Assembly (NCBI RefSeq): GCF_007680845.1
Contig: NZ_VEIY01000009.1
Span: 43,307-107,306, forward strand
Source of the DNA: Curtobacterium pusillum
Lineage (GTDB): Bacteria > Actinomycetota > Actinomycetes > Actinomycetales > Microbacteriaceae
Direction of reading: 5' to 3'
DNA length: 64,000 bases
Shown: positions 43,087 through 50,296 of the stretch, one piece after another
Position numbering within the stretch: the stretch's first letter is position 1
How the letters are laid out: each line of letters starts with the position of its first letter
The notes under the pieces: generated by a model
Seen by the model: the letters and a program-made list of their open reading frames with translations, nothing else
What the model was told of the DNA's origin: nothing
The model's database searches: none
Position numbers and translations under genes: made by a program

Positions 43087-43908
43087 TCAGTCCGTCGTGT
43101 CCTCCAGCGCGTCCAGCGCGGCCACGTCCTCCGTCGACAGGACGAAGTCCACGTCCGCGTTCTCCGCGATGCGCGACGGGGTCGTCGACTTCGGCAGCGG
43201 CAGTACGTCCTTCTCGAGCAGGTACCGGATCGCGACCTGCGCGACGCTCTTGTCGTACTTCGCCGCGATGTCGCGGATCTCGGCGTTCTCGAGCAGCCCG
43301 CCGGTGGCGAGTGGCGAGTAGCCCTCGGTGAGGATGTCGTGCTCGCGGTCGAAGGCCGTCGTCTCGTCCTGCGTGTTGCCGATGAACCAGCGGATCTGGT
43401 TCGCGTGCGGGACCACGTCGGTGCGACCGAGCAGGTCCTCGAGGTCCGCGACGACGAAGTTCGACACGCCGATGCTCTTCGTGCGGCCGGCGTCGTAGAG
43501 CTCCTCGAAGACCTTCCAGACCTCGACGTTGCCGTCGCGGTGGTCACTGCCCATGTCCGACCACGGCCACGGCGCGTGGATGAGGTAGAGGTCGACGTGT
43601 CCGAGGTCGAGGTTGCGGCTCGACTCCTCGAACGCGTCGCGCGCACCCGACGCGGTCTTGATCTCGGCGGGGAGCTTCGTGGTGATGAACAGCTCGTCGC
43701 GGGGGATGCCGCTGTCCCGGACGGCCTTGCCGACGCTCGCCTCGTTGCCGTACGCGAGGGCGGTGTCGATGTGCCGGTAGCCGAGCTCGAGCGCGGTCTT
43801 CGTGGCGTCGTAGGCGTCGTCACCGGACGGGATCTGCCAGGTGCCGAAGCCGATCTTCGGGATGTGAAGGCCGTTGGACAGGGTGAACGTGTCGATGAGT
43901 GCGGGCAT
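43087..43908 (-). CDS. Aldo/keto reductase (2,5-diketo-D-gluconate reductase-like)
   Basis: 273 residues from ATG 43908. It starts TLSNGLHIPKIGFGTWQIPS, typical of AKR3/AKR5 enzymes. The tetrad is Asp and Tyr in YRHIDTALAYGNEASVGKAV, Lys in ELFITTKLPAEIK and His in VDLYLIHAPWPWSD; IGVSNFVVADLEDLL and LPKSTTPSRIAENADVDF give the NADPH pocket. It reduces small carbonyl compounds. It is divergent from the LexA-boxed gene, with 81 bases between; its own 3' end is followed by repeat copy 3. Confidence 0.9.
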   Translation of the reverse strand: MPALIDTFTLSNGLHIPKIGFGTWQIPSGDDAYDATKTALELGYRHIDTALAYGNEASVGKAVRDSGIPRDELFITTKLPAEIKTASGARDAFEESSRNLDLGHVDLYLIHAPWPWSDMGSDHRDGNVEVWKVFEELYDAGRTKSIGVSNFVVADLEDLLGRTDVVPHANQIRWFIGNTQDETTAFDREHDILTEGYSPLATGGLLENAEIRDIAAKYDKSVAQVAIRYLLEKDVLPLPKSTTPSRIAENADVDFVLSTEDVAALDALEDTTD

Positions 43909-43959
43909 GGGACGGACAGTACGCCGGGGAGCGCGGGTGTCGCTCCGACCGCGTAGCAT

Positions 43960-43975
43960 TCGAACACACGTTCGA
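43960..43975 (+). promoter_or_regulatory. SOS box (LexA-binding site)
   Basis: TCGAACACACGTTCGA is a perfect copy of the actinobacterial/Gram-positive LexA box (TCGAAC-N4-GTTCGA). It lies 14 bases before the ATG of the DUF6504-like gene. Damage-inducible expression is the expected consequence. Confidence 0.88.
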
Positions 43976-43989
43976 ATCAGGAGGTCGGG

Positions 43990-44256
43990 ATGATGCTCAC
44001 GCACGAGGTCGCCACCGTGTGGTGGGAGCGCGGGGTGCCGCAGCGGATGGTCTGGCGCGACCGTCGGTGGCGGGTGAGTGACAGCCCGACGCGGCTGACC
44101 GCGACGGCGGAGTTCCTGCCGACCGCGATGACGCACGCGCCGGAGCGGACGGTGGGGTGGCGGTTCCAGGTCAGTGCCGACGGGGGTGACGACGTCGTCG
44201 TGGTGGACATCGCGCCCGACGGGGACGGCTGGGTGGTGGCGCGGACCTGGCGGTGA
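43990..44256 (+). CDS. DUF6504-like small protein, SOS-controlled
   Basis: 88 residues from ATG 43990 with a strong AGGAGG ribosome site at 43979-43984. The sequence reads VATVWWERGVPQRMVWRDRR, then WRVSDSPTRLTATAEFLPTA and HAPERTVGWRFQVSADGGDD. The run W-x-G-x-P-x-x-(L/M)-x-W-R-G/D-R-x-(W/Y)-x-V-x-D matches small proteins often found beside the imuB/dnaE2 mutagenesis genes in actinobacteria (DUF6504). None of those is in the window; the gene stands alone with its own LexA box. Confidence 0.7.
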   Translation: MMLTHEVATVWWERGVPQRMVWRDRRWRVSDSPTRLTATAEFLPTAMTHAPERTVGWRFQVSADGGDDVVVVDIAPDGDGWVVARTWR

Positions 44257-44295
44257 CGCCGGCCGCGGTCCTGGCGGGACGCCCGATGGCGCAGG

Positions 44296-44360
44296 TCGAA
44301 CCACGGATGCGACACCGAACCACGCCCCGGGGCTGGTTCGACGTCGTCGACGTGGTTCGG
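44296..44360. repeat. Nested inverted copies of a CGAACCAC motif
   Basis: The 126-base gap between the SOS gene and the convergent membrane-protein gene holds CGAACCACG at 44297-44305 and 44316-44324, and their complements TGGTTCG at 44334-44340 and CGTGGTTCGG at 44351-44360. CCGAACCACG/CGTGGTTCGG forms perfect 10-bp arms. Several alternative hairpins are possible, probably serving as a bidirectional terminator. Confidence 0.5.
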
Positions 44361-44382
44361 AGCAACCCGTCGCCGCCCGGGG

Positions 44383-44991
44383 CTACGAGTCTCGGTCCCG
44401 ATCCACGGATTCCGGGAGGGTCCACGACGCGCCCACGGTCGGTGCTGGCACCGCTGCGCCGGTCGCCGCGCCGGTTCCGACCGGACGGCGCTGCAGTTCG
44501 GCGATCGCGGTGTCCAGGTTCCGGAGCGCCCGTCGCGTGTCCCACATCGCGTACGCGCACGACCCGACGAAGAACAGCAGGAACAGCCACCAGAACGGGC
44601 TGACCGACGCGGCCAGGTACACGCTCAGCGCGGCGAAGAGCACGAACATCACCGGGACCGACCAACGGTTCCGACGGTAGCGGACGCGGTAGCGCTCGAG
44701 CTCGGACGTCCACGCGGCTGTGTCGGCATCGGCGGGGAGCTCGCCCGTGCGGATCGTGTGCCGCATGGCGTTGACAGCGTCTGCTCCGCCGGCTCGCCGT
44801 CGTCGGATCGCGATCGCGATGCCGAAGAACGCGGTCATCGCGACGGCGTAGAAGAGCGCTCCGATGAGCCGCGCCACCACGTGCATGCCGGACGGGTTGC
44901 TGAACAACCCCAGGAGGAAGTAGAGGGCGCCCACGACGACGAACACGATCGGCAGGAGGGCGGGGAGGGGAAGTCGTCGGATCCGGTCCAC
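44383..44991 (-). CDS. Four-TM membrane protein of unknown function
   Basis: 202 residues from GTG 44991 (MDRIRRLPLPALLPIV). Hydrophobic segments: about 10-30 (PIVFVVVGALYFLLGLF), 38-60 (LIGALFYAVAMTAFFGIAIA), 112-130 (SVPVMFVLFAALSVYLAA) and 133-150 (WWLFLLFFVGSCAYAMW). The loop between TM2 and TM3 is hydrophilic, and the last 40 residues are a cytoplasmic low-complexity tail. No known domain recognised. It is on the opposite strand to the SOS gene. Confidence 0.65.
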   Translation of the reverse strand: MDRIRRLPLPALLPIVFVVVGALYFLLGLFSNPSGMHVVARLIGALFYAVAMTAFFGIAIAIRRRRAGGADAVNAMRHTIRTGELPADADTAAWTSELERYRVRYRRNRWSVPVMFVLFAALSVYLAASVSPFWWLFLLFFVGSCAYAMWDTRRALRNLDTAIAELQRRPVGTGAATGAAVPAPTVGASWTLPESVDRDRDS

Positions 44992-45134
44992 GGTGTGCGC
45001 TCCGTTCGGGTGTCGGGACGCCGAGCGACGGCGCGGCCCAGACGCTATACCGGTCGCACGCCGAGAGTCCGAGCGATCGTCGCTTCCTGGCGGCACCTGT
45101 GGGCCTTCGCAGCGCTCGGTCCTGGCGATCCGCG

Positions 45135-45788
45135 TCAGCCGGTGATGGAGTCGTCGGGCTCGTCGAACTCGTCGGCCCCGTCGGCGAGGCTGGCGGCACG
45201 ACCTTCGGGGACGCCGAGCATCAGCAGGCTCGTCACGATCGCGGGCCGCGCCCCGGGTTCCCCCGGCGCTGCGGGCCGCCCGTCCGTCGCGTGGTCGGCG
45301 ATGGCGAACACGGCCGACCACGCCACCTGGCTGAGCACGTCCGCCCGGAGGTGGCGCCCGAACACCCCCTCCGTGTGACCGCGTTCGACGAGGTCGGCGA
45401 GGGCTCGATCGACCGGCCGGAGCAGTGCGTGGATGTCTTCCCCGAACTCGCCGCGTCGGAGCGTGACGAGCACCCGGTAGCGGTCGGTGAGTGGCCAGAG
45501 GCGTCCGACGAAGCGGGCCCAGAGCTCGTCCGCCCGGGCCGAGGTGTCGTTCGCGATGGTGTCCTCGAGCGCGCCGGCGATGTCGCCGGCGGCGCGTCGA
45601 GTGAGCGCGAGCACGAGATCGGACCGTGCGGGGAAGTACCCGTAGACGGTGCGGCGGACCACGCCCGCGGCGGTGGCGACGGCGGTCATGCTCGCACCGG
45701 GGTCCTTCCCGAGCACCTCCAGCGCGACCTCGAGGATCCGGTCCTCGGTCTCGGTCGAGCCGCCCCTGGTAGGTCCGTCGATCGTCAC
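45135..45788 (-). CDS. TetR-family regulator controlling the adjacent epoxide hydrolase
   Basis: 217 residues from GTG 45788. The HTH reads EDRILEVALEVLGKDPGASM, TAVATAAGVVRRTVYGYFPA (about residues 16-55). It is divergent from the epoxide hydrolase, with two matching palindromes between them. The GTG start lies 8 bases from the first palindrome, so autoregulation is likely. Confidence 0.88.
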   Translation of the reverse strand: MTIDGPTRGGSTETEDRILEVALEVLGKDPGASMTAVATAAGVVRRTVYGYFPARSDLVLALTRRAAGDIAGALEDTIANDTSARADELWARFVGRLWPLTDRYRVLVTLRRGEFGEDIHALLRPVDRALADLVERGHTEGVFGRHLRADVLSQVAWSAVFAIADHATDGRPAAPGEPGARPAIVTSLLMLGVPEGRAASLADGADEFDEPDDSITG

Positions 45789-45796
45789 GCTCCGAT

Positions 45797-45818
45797 CATT
45801 GCACACTCTTGTGCAATG
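45797..45818. promoter_or_regulatory. TetR operator 1
   Basis: CATTGCACA and TGTGCAATG form perfect 9-bp arms around CTCT. The arms are identical to those of operator 2 (45839-45862). It lies adjacent to the TetR start. Confidence 0.75.
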
Positions 45819-45838
45819 CAGGCGGCTGCGTCACGATG

Positions 45839-45862
45839 GCATTGCACACCGATGTGCAATGC
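45839..45862. promoter_or_regulatory. TetR operator 2
   Basis: GCATTGCACA and TGTGCAATGC form perfect 10-bp arms around CCGA, 43 bases centre to centre from operator 1 (about four helical turns) and 27 bases before the hydrolase ATG. Two dimers on the same face, or each promoter with its own site, are possible. Confidence 0.78.
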
Positions 45863-45888
45863 ACGCGACCCGCGAGGAGCTCCGAACC

Positions 45889-47049
45889 ATGACCCCACTC
45901 ACGACACGACCCGCAGATGACGTCCGCCCGTTCCGGGTCGACGTGCCGCAGGCGGCGATCGACGACCTCCGACGGCGTCTCGCCGCGACCAGGTGGCCCG
46001 ATCCGGAGACGGTGCCCGACTGGTCGCAGGGGGTGCGGAGTGAGAACCTCCGTGGCCTCGCCGGGTACTGGGAGCGGCAGTACGACTGGCGACGGTTCGA
46101 AGCCGAGCTGAACGCCTGGCCGCAGTTCGTCACGACGATCGACGGACTCGACGTGCACTTCGTCCACGTGCGCTCCCGGAACCCCGGTGCGATGCCGCTG
46201 GTCCTCACCCACGGTTGGCCGGGATCCGTCGCCGACTTCCTCCCGCTCGTCGGTCCGCTCACGGACCCGGTCGCGCACGGTGGGGACGCGGCGGATTCGT
46301 TCGACGTGGTCATCCCGTCGCTGCCGGGTGCTGGTTTCTCGGGGAAGCCGACGGGCCGGGGGTGGGACGTCGACCGCATCGCGGCTGCCTGGACGGAGCT
46401 GATGGCGCGGCTCGGCTACCGATCGTGGTCGGCCCACGGGGGTGACTGGGGATCGGCGGTGACGACGGCGCTCGGTGCTCGGCGTTCGGACGGGCTCGTC
46501 GGCATCCACCTGAGCACCCCGTACGCCGTGCCCGCGACGATCCCGGACGTGCTCTCGGCTGAGGAGCGACGAGCGGCCGACGGCCTGGCGCGCTACGCGG
46601 GCGAGCTCGGCGGATCGAACCACCTGCAGGCGACGAAGCCGCAGACGGTCGGTTTCGCCCTCGCGGACTCACCGGTGGGCCAGGCCGCCTGGATCTACGA
46701 GAAGTTCCAGTCGAAGACGGACAACGACGGCCTCGCCGAGGACGCGATCGCCGTCGACGCGATGCTCGACCTCGTCTCGCTCACCTGGTTCACGAACAGT
46801 GCTGCGTCATCGGCCCGGATCTACTGGGACAACCGGACGGCGACGATGTCCGGGCCGAGGCTCGAGCTGCCGGTCGCGGTGACGGTCTTCCCGAAGGACG
46901 TCCCCCGGATGCCGCGGAGCTGGGTCGAGGCCGCGTACAGCGATCTCGTGCACTTTCGCGAGGCGGCCGCCGGCGGGCACTTCGCGGCGCTCGAGCAGCC
47001 GGCGGTCCTCGTGGAGGAGCTCCGTACGGGGCTGCGCTCGCTGCGCTGA
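45889..47049 (+). CDS. Epoxide hydrolase (EHN N-terminal domain type)
   Basis: 386 residues from ATG 45889 (GAGGAG upstream). The N-terminal EHN segment is VRPFRVDVPQAAIDDLRRRL, then ATRWPDPETVPDWSQGVRSE, as in microsomal-type bacterial epoxide hydrolases. The oxyanion motif is LTHGWPGSVADF, the Asp nucleophile is in SAHGGDWGSAVTTALG, and the catalytic His lies in AAAGGHFAALEQP. The ring-opening Tyr are in the cap. It opens epoxides to diols. It is regulated by the divergent TetR through paired operators. Confidence 0.92.
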   Translation: MTPLTTRPADDVRPFRVDVPQAAIDDLRRRLAATRWPDPETVPDWSQGVRSENLRGLAGYWERQYDWRRFEAELNAWPQFVTTIDGLDVHFVHVRSRNPGAMPLVLTHGWPGSVADFLPLVGPLTDPVAHGGDAADSFDVVIPSLPGAGFSGKPTGRGWDVDRIAAAWTELMARLGYRSWSAHGGDWGSAVTTALGARRSDGLVGIHLSTPYAVPATIPDVLSAEERRAADGLARYAGELGGSNHLQATKPQTVGFALADSPVGQAAWIYEKFQSKTDNDGLAEDAIAVDAMLDLVSLTWFTNSAASSARIYWDNRTATMSGPRLELPVAVTVFPKDVPRMPRSWVEAAYSDLVHFREAAAGGHFAALEQPAVLVEELRTGLRSLR

Positions 47050-47091
47050 AGCCGAAGCGCGACGGCGGCTGCCGGCCGGGTCGCGGGAGGG

Positions 47092-47538
47092 TCAGCGCGA
47101 CGCCTCGCCCGCCTGCTCGTACAGGTTCGTCGCGAGCTCGCTCAGGACCGCGAGCAGGTCGCCGTCGTGGCCCGCATCGACTGCCCGGAGCAGCTCGGCG
47201 TACCGCCGCCGGTAGTCCTCGACCACCGCTTCGCCGTCCGGCAGCAGGCGGAGCAGGGACCCGCGCCGGTCGTTCGGGTTCGGGGCGCGCTCGAGCATGT
47301 CGGCGGTCGTCATCCGGTCGATGAGGTTCGTCACCGCGCCGGAGGTCAGGCCGAGGTACCCGGCCACCTCGGTCGGCGTCGAGTACCCGGTGTCGCTGAT
47401 GAGCACCAGGGCGCGCAGGGCGTTCTCGTGCACGCCGGCACGGGCGCTGAGCCGGCTGACGAGGCTCGCGTTCGCGCGCACCACGGCGTCGAACGCCACC
47501 ATCAGGTCGGCCGCGTCGGTGGCGCCGGGGTGGGTCAC
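47092..47538 (-). CDS. MarR-family transcriptional regulator
   Basis: 148 residues from GTG 47538 (GAGGAA upstream). The winged HTH is LRALVLISDTGYSTPTEVAG, YLGLTSGAVTNLIDRMTTAD, MLERAPNPNDRRGSLLRLLP (about residues 43-102). It is divergent from the TasA-like gene; the 173-base gap holds CTTGAT repeats suited to MarR binding. It may control the surface-protein locus. Confidence 0.88.
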   Translation of the reverse strand: MTHPGATDAADLMVAFDAVVRANASLVSRLSARAGVHENALRALVLISDTGYSTPTEVAGYLGLTSGAVTNLIDRMTTADMLERAPNPNDRRGSLLRLLPDGEAVVEDYRRRYAELLRAVDAGHDGDLLAVLSELATNLYEQAGEASR

Positions 47539-47624
47539 GGGTTCCTCGTTCCGCGTCGGGTGCGGGCACGTCCCTCGCACTGGGGTAAGTATACGAGTGG
47601 TCAACTTGATGAAGCATTGACTAT

Positions 47625-47637
47625 CTTGATGATCAAG
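47625..47637. promoter_or_regulatory. CTTGAT palindrome between MarR and the SipW locus
   Basis: CTTGAT-G-ATCAAG is a 13-base palindrome. A related half-site ACTTGATGAAG occurs at 47604-47614. The region (47585-47645) is unusually AT-rich for this window. Likely a MarR operator and promoter region. Confidence 0.5.
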
Positions 47638-47711
47638 CAAGCGAACCCGAACCGTCTGCTTCACCCGAAGTTCCATCCCCACTCCCTGAACCCAGACCGA
47701 AGAGGTACCCC

Positions 47712-48365
47712 GTGTCCGACAAGCTCCGCACCTCCGCACTGAAGCGGATCCGTTTCGCCCCCGTCGCGCTCCTCGCGGGCATCTTCGCCGCGGTCCTGCT
47801 CTCCCTCTCGCTCACCGGCACCCTCTCCGGGTTCGCCGCGAGCATCACCAACAGCAGCAACACGGCCGCGAGCGGCACGCTGATCATGCAGGAGCAGAAC
47901 GCCGGCGCCTCGGTCACGTGCCTCAGCACCGACGGCGGCTCGGTCTCGACCAACGCCGCGACCTGCTCCACCATCAACAAGTTCGGCGGCAGCACCACGA
48001 TGACCCCGGGCAACACCGTCAACACGGCGATCTCGATCAAGAACACCGGGACCGCGAACGCCGCGACCTTCACCCTCACGCCTGGTGCGACCTGCACCCA
48101 GTCGGCCAACGGGTCGATCAACGGCACCGCGACCGACCTCTGCGCGAAGATGAACCTCGTCATCACCTCCGGCGCCACGACGGTGTTCAGCGGCACGCTC
48201 GCCAGCTTCAAGGGCGCCGCAGCCTCGGCCTTCACCATGCCGGCCGCCCCGGCCGCCGGGACGAGCATCCCGTTCAACTTCGCCGTGACGCTCGACTCCT
48301 CGGCCGGCAACACGTACCAGGGCCTCTCCGCCTCGGTGCCGATGACCTGGACCTTCACCGCCTAG
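47712..48365 (+). CDS. TasA/camelysin-like secreted protein with SipW-type signal peptide
   Basis: 217 residues from GTG 47712 (AGAGGTACC upstream). The leader has RIRFAPVALLAGIFAAVLLS, LSLTGTLSGFAASITNSSNT, the extended signal sequence cut by SipW-type peptidases. The mature protein is Ala/Thr/Ser-rich with two Cys pairs (SVTCLSTDG, AATCSTIN; GATCTQSANG, ATDLCAKMN) and ends in repeated beta-strand segments (IPFNFAVTLDSSAG, SVPMTWTFTA). This suggests a beta-sandwich surface or matrix protein. Established relatives are TasA/CalY of Bacillus biofilm fibres; the actinobacterial function is unproven. First gene of the SipW locus. Confidence 0.8.
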   Translation: MSDKLRTSALKRIRFAPVALLAGIFAAVLLSLSLTGTLSGFAASITNSSNTAASGTLIMQEQNAGASVTCLSTDGGSVSTNAATCSTINKFGGSTTMTPGNTVNTAISIKNTGTANAATFTLTPGATCTQSANGSINGTATDLCAKMNLVITSGATTVFSGTLASFKGAAASAFTMPAAPAAGTSIPFNFAVTLDSSAGNTYQGLSASVPMTWTFTA

Positions 48366-48383
48366 TCCCTCCCGCCCCTGACC

Positions 48384-48422
48384 GGCGACGCTCGGCCGAC
48401 CCCCTTCCGGCCGAGCGTCGCC
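48384..48422 (+). terminator. Strong hairpin between TasA-like and sipW genes
   Basis: Perfect 15-bp arms GGCGACGCTCGGCCG (48384-48398) and CGGCCGAGCGTCGCC (48408-48422), followed by TCCCCTTCTTCC. Placed 19 bases after the first gene's stop, it would end most transcripts there, giving much structural protein and little peptidase. Confidence 0.8.
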
Positions 48423-48459
48423 TCCCCTTCTTCCCACCACTTCCCGAGCGGAGCAGCAG

Positions 48460-49344
48460 ATGAGCCAGACGGCAGCGATCCCGCTGAGCGGCACGCTCGA
48501 CCGCCCGCTGATCGGCGGCCGCACCGCGACCCGGTTCGAGACCGTGCTCGCCTGGTCCGTCGCCCTGATCGCGGCCGTGCTGCTCACCGGCGCCGTGCTG
48601 TTCCTCTCCGCCGGTGGCCGGTGGTTCGTCGTCGAGACCCCGTCCATGGGCGAGGCCGCACCCGTCGGGACGCTCGTCCTCGACCTCCCCGTCGACGTCG
48701 CCACGCTGCACGTCGGCGACATCGTGTCCTTCGAGACGGCCGCGAACCCCGGCGTCGTCTACACGCACCGCATCATCGACATCGACGCCGACGGCGGACT
48801 GCAGACCCGCGGTGACGTGAACGGCGCGACCGACCCGTGGACGCTCACCCAGGAGAACGTCGTCGGCGCCCCGGTCCTCCTCGTCCCGAACCTCGGCTGG
48901 TTGTTCCGAGCCGCACCGCTCCTGCTCATCGGGACGCTGGTCATCTGGACGCTCACGAGCGTCTTCACGGACCGCGTCACCCGCACCTGCCTGCGGATCG
49001 CCGGAGCGGCGCTCACCACCTCGTACGCCGCGTTCGTCCTCAAGCCGTTCGTCAACGTGACCACCATCACGAACACGTCGTCACCGAGTGGCGTCGAAGC
49101 GACCATCGTCTCGTCCGGGATGTTCCCGGTGCGGGTCGAGGCCCACGGTGCCGAGAGCGTCCACCTGGTCGACGGCCAGGTCGGACGCATGGTCATCCAC
49201 GAGCTGTCGAAGCACGGGCACTACCAGCTCACCTCGAACATCGACCTCGGTGTCGGGGGCTGGGCGCTGCTCATCGCCGCCTGCCTCGTCCCGCTCGTGC
49301 TCTGCCTGTCCGTCGGACGGGTCGAGGCGGTGCGTGCCTCGTGA
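48460..49344 (+). CDS. sipW: SipW-like (ER-type) signal peptidase I
   Basis: 294 residues from ATG 48460. A TM helix (about 27-50) is followed by the catalytic Ser in VVETPSMGEAAPVG (Ser62) and the general-base His in VVYTHRIIDIDA (His103) in place of Lys, the ER-type Ser/His dyad. LQTRGDVNGATDPWTL is the conserved box with Asp. Further TM helices at about 150-168 and 258-280 and a C-terminal extension make it longer than Bacillus SipW (about 190 aa). It should process the two flanking SipW-type cargo proteins. It overlaps the LamG gene (GTGA). Confidence 0.88.
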   Translation: MSQTAAIPLSGTLDRPLIGGRTATRFETVLAWSVALIAAVLLTGAVLFLSAGGRWFVVETPSMGEAAPVGTLVLDLPVDVATLHVGDIVSFETAANPGVVYTHRIIDIDADGGLQTRGDVNGATDPWTLTQENVVGAPVLLVPNLGWLFRAAPLLLIGTLVIWTLTSVFTDRVTRTCLRIAGAALTTSYAAFVLKPFVNVTTITNTSSPSGVEATIVSSGMFPVRVEAHGAESVHLVDGQVGRMVIHELSKHGHYQLTSNIDLGVGGWALLIAACLVPLVLCLSVGRVEAVRAS

Positions 49345-50195
49345 ACCTCCGACACCTCCGTGACGGCCGGGTCATCGCCGCCGTCCTCGTCGTCGCGCTC
49401 GCGGTCGTCGCCCTGCTCAACGCCTTCGCCCCGACCCGCTCGGCGTTCAGTGCCGTCATCACGAACAGCGCCAACAGCGCCGCGACGGCGCCGTACTTCA
49501 CGTGCACGGCGGCCGTCGGCGCCGACACCACGAACGCGCTGTTCGCCTACAAGCTCACCGAGGCGTCCGGATCGACGACGGCCACCGACTGGTCCGGCAA
49601 GGGACTCAACGGCACCTACCAGGGGTCGATGGTCGCGCAGACACCCAGCCCGAACGCCTGCCCGCGGGACACCGGCAGCTCGTACGTCCTGAACGGCTCG
49701 ACGAGCTTCGTGTCGACCCCGAAGTCGTACGTGAACCCGACGACCTTCTCGGAAGAGGTCTGGTTCAAGACCACGGTCGCGGGCGGCATGCTCGTCGGCT
49801 TCGGCTCGAACCAGGTCAGCGCCTCGGGCCAGCACGACCGCCAGGTCTACCTCAACACGAGCGGCCAGCTCGTCTTCGGCAGCTACAACGGCACGACGCA
49901 GGTCGTCACCTCGCCGAAGGCCTACAACGACGGCGCGTGGCACCACATGGTCGCGACGATGTCGGCGAGCACCGGGATGCGGCTGTACGCCGACGGGGTG
50001 CTCGTCGCGTCGAACACCGCGTACACGGCCCCGGAGAACTACACGGGCTACTTCCGCGTCGGGTACGACACCGTTTCGGGGTGGCCGGGACAGCCGGCGA
50101 ACTTCGCCTTCACGGGGTCGATGCGGTACGCGGCGGTCTACAGCACGGTGCTCACGGCGACGCAGGTCGCGAACCACGCCGCGGCGGGACGCTGA
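49341..50195 (+). CDS. LamG-domain secreted protein with SipW-type leader
   Basis: 284 residues from GTG 49341 (overlap with sipW stop). The leader contains VIAAVLVVALAVVALLNAF, APTRSAFSAVITNSANSAAT; the ITNSxN block matches the TasA-like protein's cleavage region. The mature part is a LamG/concanavalin-like sandwich: LTEASGSTTATDWSGKGLNG, SYVLNGSTSFVSTP, EEVWFKTTVAGGMLVGFG, GAWHHMVATMSASTGMRLYA. LamG domains bind carbohydrates or matrix polymers. It is probably the accessory or binding subunit of a surface structure built with the first protein. Confidence 0.85.
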   Translation: MNLRHLRDGRVIAAVLVVALAVVALLNAFAPTRSAFSAVITNSANSAATAPYFTCTAAVGADTTNALFAYKLTEASGSTTATDWSGKGLNGTYQGSMVAQTPSPNACPRDTGSSYVLNGSTSFVSTPKSYVNPTTFSEEVWFKTTVAGGMLVGFGSNQVSASGQHDRQVYLNTSGQLVFGSYNGTTQVVTSPKAYNDGAWHHMVATMSASTGMRLYADGVLVASNTAYTAPENYTGYFRVGYDTVSGWPGQPANFAFTGSMRYAAVYSTVLTATQVANHAAAGR

Positions 50196-50237
50196 CCCGA
50201 GACCGTCCGTTCGGTTCCGATCCGAGAACATCCCCGG

Positions 50238-50275
50238 CAGATCTTCTGAGATACTTGCTTACCTCAGAAGATCTG
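50238..50275. promoter_or_regulatory. Inverted repeat upstream of the Fic gene
   Basis: Perfect 13-bp arms CAGATCTTCTGAG (50238-50250) and CTCAGAAGATCTG (50263-50275) around a 12-base AT-rich centre containing TTGCTTAC. It is AT-rich unlike the GC terminators here and ends 22 bases before the Fic start, so it is probably an operator, perhaps for the Fic protein's own HTH domain. Confidence 0.6.
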
Positions 50276-50296
50276 TCGATCCAGTGAAGGGCTCCG

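Noticed and set aside
42883..43087. Guanidine-I (ykkC) riboswitch in the leader of the carboxylase operon
   Set aside because: No ykkC-like conserved blocks were visible; a TetR-type palindrome is present instead. A covariance search would settle it.
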